Assembly: GCF_000717185.1 (NCBI RefSeq)
Contig: NZ_JNYE01000158.1
Coordinates: 1 to 10,718 of the forward strand
Direction: 5' to 3'
Origin: Kitasatospora phosalacinea
Lineage (GTDB): Bacteria > Actinomycetota > Actinomycetes > Streptomycetales > Streptomycetaceae
DNA length: 10,718 bases
Position 1 is the first letter of the stretch. Each line of letters opens with the position of its first letter. Position numbers and translations under genes: made by a program. Below the pieces are notes generated by a model that was not told where the DNA came from, ran no database searches, and saw only the letters and a program-made list of their open reading frames with translations. Below are positions 7,441 to 10,718 of the stretch, one piece after another.

Positions 7441-8037
7441 ATGCCCAAGGGAGTGGCGGAGAACGTCCCGGACGACGGCCTGACGACCCGGCAGCGCCGG
7501 ACCCAGCCGGTCACGGCGGTGCACACCGGGCCGGGCAAGGGGAAGTCGACGGCGGCGTTCGGGATGGCGCTGCGGGCCTGGAACCAGGGCTGGCCGATCG
7601 GGGTGTTCCAGTTCGTCAAGTCGGCGAAGTGGAAGGTCGGCGAGGAGAACGCGCTGCGGGTGCTCGGCGAGTCCGGGCAGGGCGGCCCGGTGGCCTGGCA
7701 CAAGATGGGCTCGGGCTGGTCATGGGTGCAGCGCGACATCGAGTCCTCCGAGGAGGCGGCGCGGGAGGGCTGGGAGCAGGTCAAGCGTGACCTGGCGGCC
7801 GAGACGTACCGGTTCTACGTGCTGGACGAGTTCACCTACCCGCTGCACTGGGGGTGGATCGACGTGGCGGAGGTGGTCGAGGTGCTGCGCAGCCGCCCGG
7901 GCAGCCAGCACGTGGTGGTGACGGGCCGGTACGCGCCCGAGCCGCTGCTCGAACTGGCCGACCTGGTCACCGAGATGACGAAGGTGAAGCATCCGATGGA
8001 CGCGGGCCGCAAGGGCCAGCGCGGTATCGAGTGGTAG
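7441..8037 (+). CDS. cobO: Cob(I)yrinic acid a,c-diamide adenosyltransferase CobO
   Basis: This CobO/BtuR-type corrinoid adenosyltransferase (198 residues, normal length) transfers the 5'-deoxyadenosyl group of ATP to cob(I)yrinic acid a,c-diamide to make the cobalt-carbon bond. The P-loop is TGPGKGKST (29-37). It is followed by the family segments ALRAWNQGWPIGVFQFVKSAKWKVGEENA, YVLDEFTYPL (Walker B-like) and the C-terminal VTEMTKVKHPMDAG-x-KGQ-x-GIEW. I chose ATG 7441 because the product then starts MPKG...VPDDGLTTRQRR, matching in length the N-terminus I recall for Streptomyces CobO. GTG 7432, three codons earlier, forms a GTGA overlap with the chelatase stop and is the main alternative; GAAAGG at 7422-7427 fits that start better in spacing. 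Confidence 0.95.
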   Translation: MPKGVAENVPDDGLTTRQRRTQPVTAVHTGPGKGKSTAAFGMALRAWNQGWPIGVFQFVKSAKWKVGEENALRVLGESGQGGPVAWHKMGSGWSWVQRDIESSEEAAREGWEQVKRDLAAETYRFYVLDEFTYPLHWGWIDVAEVVEVLRSRPGSQHVVVTGRYAPEPLLELADLVTEMTKVKHPMDAGRKGQRGIEW

Positions 8038-8050
8038 CGAGTTGAGCGAC

Positions 8051-9418
8051 ATGGTTCCCCGCCTGGTGGTGGCCGCGCCGTCCTCCGGGGCGGGCAAGAC
8101 CACCGTGGCCACCGGCCTGATCGCGGCGCTGGCCGCGCGCGGGCTGAAGGTCTCCCCGCACAAGGTCGGCCCCGACTACATCGACCCCGGCTACCACGCG
8201 CTGGCCGCCGGGCGCCCGGGCCGCAACCTGGACGCCTGGATGAGCGGCCCCGAGCGGATCGCTCCGCTGTTCGCGCACGGCGCGGCCGGGGCGGACGTCG
8301 CGGTGGTCGAGGGCGTGATGGGCCTGTACGACGGGGCCGCCGGGCGGGGCGAGCTGGCGTCCACGGCGCAGGTCGCGAAGCTGCTGCGGGCACCGGTGGT
8401 GCTGGTGGTGGACGCCTCCTCGCAGTCCCGGTCGGTGGCGGCGCTGGTGCACGGCTTCGCGTCCTGGGACCCGCAGGTGCGGCTGGCCGGGGTGATCCTG
8501 AACAAGGTCGCCTCGGACCGGCACGAGACGCTGCTGCGCGAGGCCCTGGAGGAGGGCTCGGGCGTCCCGGTGCTGGGCGCGGTGCGCCGCGCCGGGGCGG
8601 TCGACACGCCGTCCCGGCACCTGGGCCTCGTCCCGGCCGTGGAGCGCTCCGCGGAGGCCCTGCGGGCGGTCCGCGAGATGGGCGAACTGGTGGCCGCCTC
8701 CGTCGACCTGGACGCGGTGCTGGCCCTGGCCCGGACCGCCCCGCCGCTGACCGACGCCCCCTGGGACGCGGCGGCCGAGGTCGAACCGCTCGACGGCCCC
8801 CGGCCGCGGATCGCCCTGGCGGGCGGCGCCGCGTTCTCCTTCTCGTACGCGGAGAACGCCGAACTGCTGGCCGCCGCCGGGGCCGAAGTGGTGCCCTTCG
8901 ACCCGCTGCACGACGAGCAACTGCCGGAGCGGACGGCCGCGTTGGTGATCGGCGGCGGCTTCCCCGAGGTGTACGTCTCCGAGCTGAGCGCCAACGCGGC
9001 GCTGCGCGCGGCGGTCGCCGAACTGGCCGCGGCCGGGGCGCCGGTGGTCGGCGAGTGCGCCGGACTGCTGTACCTGGGGCGGGAGTTGGACGGCCTGCCG
9101 ATGTGCGGAGTGCTGGACACCACGGCCCGGATGACCCCCCGGCTGACCCTCGGCTACCGGGAGGCGGTGGCCCTCGCCGACTCGCCGCTCGCCGCCGCGG
9201 GCTCCCGGGTCCGCGGCCACGAGTTCCACCGCACCACCACCGACCCGCCCGCCGGCCCCTCCCCCGCCTGGGCCTGGCGCACCCCCGCCGGCCCCCGCAC
9301 CGAGGGCCACCTGCACGGCCCGGTCCACGCCTCCTACCTGCACCTCCACTGGACCGGCGCCCCCGCCCTCCCCTCCCGCCTGGTGCGGCACGCCGCCGCC
9401 TGGGACCGGAGCCGGTGA
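8051..9418 (+). CDS. cobB: Cobyrinic/hydrogenobyrinic acid a,c-diamide synthase CobB (CbiA)
   Basis: The 455-residue product is the glutamine- and ATP-dependent enzyme that amidates the a and c carboxylates of the corrin ring. It has an N-terminal P-loop domain, APSSGAGKTTV (9-19), the family motif VGPDYIDPGYH and VVEGVMGLYDG. The C-terminal amidotransferase domain has its nucleophile C336 in GECAGLLYLG and the likely catalytic His393 in GHEFH. In the aerobic route the substrate would be hydrogenobyrinic acid, which fits the CobN-type chelatase and CobO next door. ATG 8051 lies 13 bases after the cobO stop and gives the usual N-terminus. TTG 8042, in the same frame, is a weaker alternative, and no strong ribosome binding site is visible for either. 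It is the last + strand gene of the operon. Confidence 0.95.
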   Translation: MVPRLVVAAPSSGAGKTTVATGLIAALAARGLKVSPHKVGPDYIDPGYHALAAGRPGRNLDAWMSGPERIAPLFAHGAAGADVAVVEGVMGLYDGAAGRGELASTAQVAKLLRAPVVLVVDASSQSRSVAALVHGFASWDPQVRLAGVILNKVASDRHETLLREALEEGSGVPVLGAVRRAGAVDTPSRHLGLVPAVERSAEALRAVREMGELVAASVDLDAVLALARTAPPLTDAPWDAAAEVEPLDGPRPRIALAGGAAFSFSYAENAELLAAAGAEVVPFDPLHDEQLPERTAALVIGGGFPEVYVSELSANAALRAAVAELAAAGAPVVGECAGLLYLGRELDGLPMCGVLDTTARMTPRLTLGYREAVALADSPLAAAGSRVRGHEFHRTTTDPPAGPSPAWAWRTPAGPRTEGHLHGPVHASYLHLHWTGAPALPSRLVRHAAAWDRSR

Positions 9419-9428
9419 CGCGGACGGG

Positions 9429-9454
9429 GGCACGGCCCTCCTGAAGCCGGTGCC
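9429..9454. terminator. Weak hairpin in the convergent gap
   Basis: GGCACGGC (9429-9436) can pair with GCCGGTGCC (9446-9454) around a 9-base loop, with one bulged base. It begins 10 bases after the cobB stop and lies between two converging genes, where a two-way terminator would be expected. The stem is short and imperfect, so this is a tentative call. Confidence 0.3.
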
Positions 9455-9486
9455 GCGGACGGGCGGACGAGCGGACGAGCGGACGG
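9455..9486. repeat. Four tandem 8-bp repeats GCGGACGR
   Basis: The units GCGGACGG, GCGGACGA, GCGGACGA and GCGGACGG follow without gaps at 9455, 9463, 9471 and 9479. The array fills most of the gap between cobB and the convergent membrane protein gene and ends eight bases before the latter's stop codon. It looks like a simple-sequence expansion; no function is suggested by the sequence. Confidence 0.85.
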
Positions 9487-9493
9487 GCCGGGG

Positions 9494-10718
9494 TCAGACC
9501 AGCTGGTCCGAGGGGTCCTTGACGGGCCCCTCGTCCGCGGTGGCCAGCTTCAGGGCGCGGCGCAGGGCGAGGATGTCGTCGTCGCCGAGGTGCTCGTGGG
9601 CGGTCGAGATCTCCTCCTCGATGGTGTCGCTGTCCTTGGCGGCCGCGGCGGCCCGGAAGTGCCGGGCGGCGACCTCGGTCTCCTCGGCCAGCCGGGTGAC
9701 GGTCGACTTGTCGACGTTGCTCCAGTGCGCGGCCTTCAGCATCGCGGCCTGCTTGTCGGCCCCGGCGGCCAGCTTGCCGGCCCAGGTGCGGAAGGCCTCC
9801 GGGTCGTCCGCGACCTCGAGGTCCTCGTCCGGCTCGTCGATCCAGAGCCGGTCGAACTGGTCGGTGGCCTCCAGGAACTGCACCTGGTCGGAGGTCAGGT
9901 TGCTGCGGTCCTTGCGCATCGAACTCGTGACCGGGTCCTCCGACTTGAGGAAGCAGACGATCCGGCGGCCGCCGACCACGTCCCAGGTGTCCCGGTCCGG
10001 GTAGGCGAACGGGAAGTCCGTCGTCTCCGGGATCGACCACGTGTCCATCACGTACTCGTCCAGGTGGTGCGAGCAGAGCTCGTCGGCCTCGTCCTTCAGC
10101 ACCTTCTCGCCCGGGTAGCCGCCCTGCGAGGCGGACGCGCCGCTCCAGAACACCTCGGCGTCGTGGAGCGCCGAGCAGTCGGGCTTCTTGGACGCGATCA
10201 TGCCCGTCAGGTTGGCGCAGTCGCCGATGTTCAGCTGCAGCGGCGAGAGCGGTGACAGCTCGCTGCCACCGGCGTGGTGGGTGGCGCTGCTGCCCGGGGA
10301 GGAGTCGCCGTCGTCCTCGTACTCGTCCGCGAAGGCGCCGCCCACGATCGCCAGGACCAGGAGCAGCAGCCAGACCGTGCCGATCACGATGGCCGAGACC
10401 GCCATGGCCTTGCCGCGCTCACCGGTCCGCTTGATCTGGACCAGCGCGGCGATGCCCAGGCCGATCCCGACGATGCCCAGGTAGCACAGGAAGCTCACCA
10501 CCAGCGCGGCGATCGCCAGCCCGTTGTTGTACAGCGACCGCGGCGGCTGCGGGTAGCCCGGCCAGGCGCCCGGGTACCCCGGGTAGCCGGGCGCCTGGCC
10601 GGGCACCTGGGCCGCGCCCGGCGGGTAGGCGCCGCTCCCCCACGGCTGGTGGACACCGGCGGGGGCCCACGGGTTCGCGGGCGCGGCCGGGGTGGGAGCA
10701 GGGGCGGGGGTGGGGGCC
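9494..10718 (-). CDS. DUF4190/Septum_form-type membrane protein (5' end beyond window)
   Basis: The reading frame is open to the right edge of the window, so the gene is partial at its 5' end. The visible N-terminus is a Pro/Ala/Gly/Tyr-rich cytoplasmic stretch. Counting from GTG 10606 as residue 1, two hydrophobic segments follow (about 30-57 and 68-91) with a KRTGERGK loop between them, as in DUF4190 proteins. An acidic Ser/Gly linker (94-118) leads to an external domain with C130, C144, C178 and C218 plus the HDAEVF motif. This resembles the Septum_form domain, so two disulfides are likely. The last 150 or so residues look helical, acidic and Ala-rich. GTG 10606 is a poor start because no ribosome binding site precedes it and the low-complexity region continues upstream. 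The molecular role is unknown. It is convergent with the cob operon and probably unrelated to it. Confidence 0.8.
   Translation of the reverse strand, partial: APTPAPAPTPAAPANPWAPAGVHQPWGSGAYPPGAAQVPGQAPGYPGYPGAWPGYPQPPRSLYNNGLAIAALVVSFLCYLGIVGIGLGIAALVQIKRTGERGKAMAVSAIVIGTVWLLLLVLAIVGGAFADEYEDDGDSSPGSSATHHAGGSELSPLSPLQLNIGDCANLTGMIASKKPDCSALHDAEVFWSGASASQGGYPGEKVLKDEADELCSHHLDEYVMDTWSIPETTDFPFAYPDRDTWDVVGGRRIVCFLKSEDPVTSSMRKDRSNLTSDQVQFLEATDQFDRLWIDEPDEDLEVADDPEAFRTWAGKLAAGADKQAAMLKAAHWSNVDKSTVTRLAEETEVAARHFRAAAAAKDSDTIEEEISTAHEHLGDDDILALRRALKLATADEGPVKDPSDQLV

Noticed and set aside
7836..10040. 734-residue open frame on the - strand across cobB and the convergent gene
   Set aside because: Its composition is Arg/Pro/Gly low complexity, and it spans two real genes in a different frame from both.
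1..10718. CRISPR arrays, tRNA or rRNA genes, insertion sequences, phage genes
   Set aside because: I saw no spaced repeats of CRISPR type, no cloverleaf or rRNA-like stretches, and no transposase or integrase motifs in any frame read.

Overview
The window is very GC-rich, with coding strands dominated by G/C third positions, GTG starts and Ala/Arg/Gly-rich proteins. It carries an exact match to the CebR box of Streptomyces. These features point to a Streptomyces or Kitasatospora-type actinomycete chromosome.

Region 1 (1-2523) holds G-rich direct repeats, a hairpin and a compact control region. That region has two separate palindromes and a candidate promoter. They precede a secreted enzyme made of a cellulose-binding CBM2 module, a Ser/Pro linker and a PL11 rhamnogalacturonan lyase. 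A perfect 17-bp hairpin ends the unit. The layout suggests a plant cell wall enzyme repressed by the cellobiose sensor CebR.

Region 2 (about 2555-9418) is a cobalamin-riboswitch-led operon for the middle and late steps of aerobic-type vitamin B12 synthesis, all on the + strand: cobD, cobQ, a fused ChlI-ChlD chelatase subunit, cobO and cobB. The order of genes is the reverse of the order in which the products act: CobB amidates at a and c, the chelatase inserts cobalt, CobO adenosylates, CobQ amidates at b, d, e and g, and CobD adds aminopropanol. cobQ and the chelatase gene share a 4-base GTGA overlap, and the next two junctions are nearly as tight. The large chelatase subunit CobN is not in the window. 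Small oddities are a 15-bp tandem repeat that forms the C-terminus of CobD and a palindromic element just before the cobQ ribosome binding site.

Region 3 (9419-10718) is a short intergenic gap with an 8-bp tandem repeat, then a convergent gene on the - strand. It encodes a membrane protein with a DUF4190-like anchor and an external four-cysteine Septum_form-like domain. Its 5' end runs off the window.

Most of the window is conventional. I found no sign of a new defence, mobile or biosynthetic system. The observations most worth following are the double-palindrome control region of the lyase, the reversed operon order, and the small repeats in and around the cob genes.
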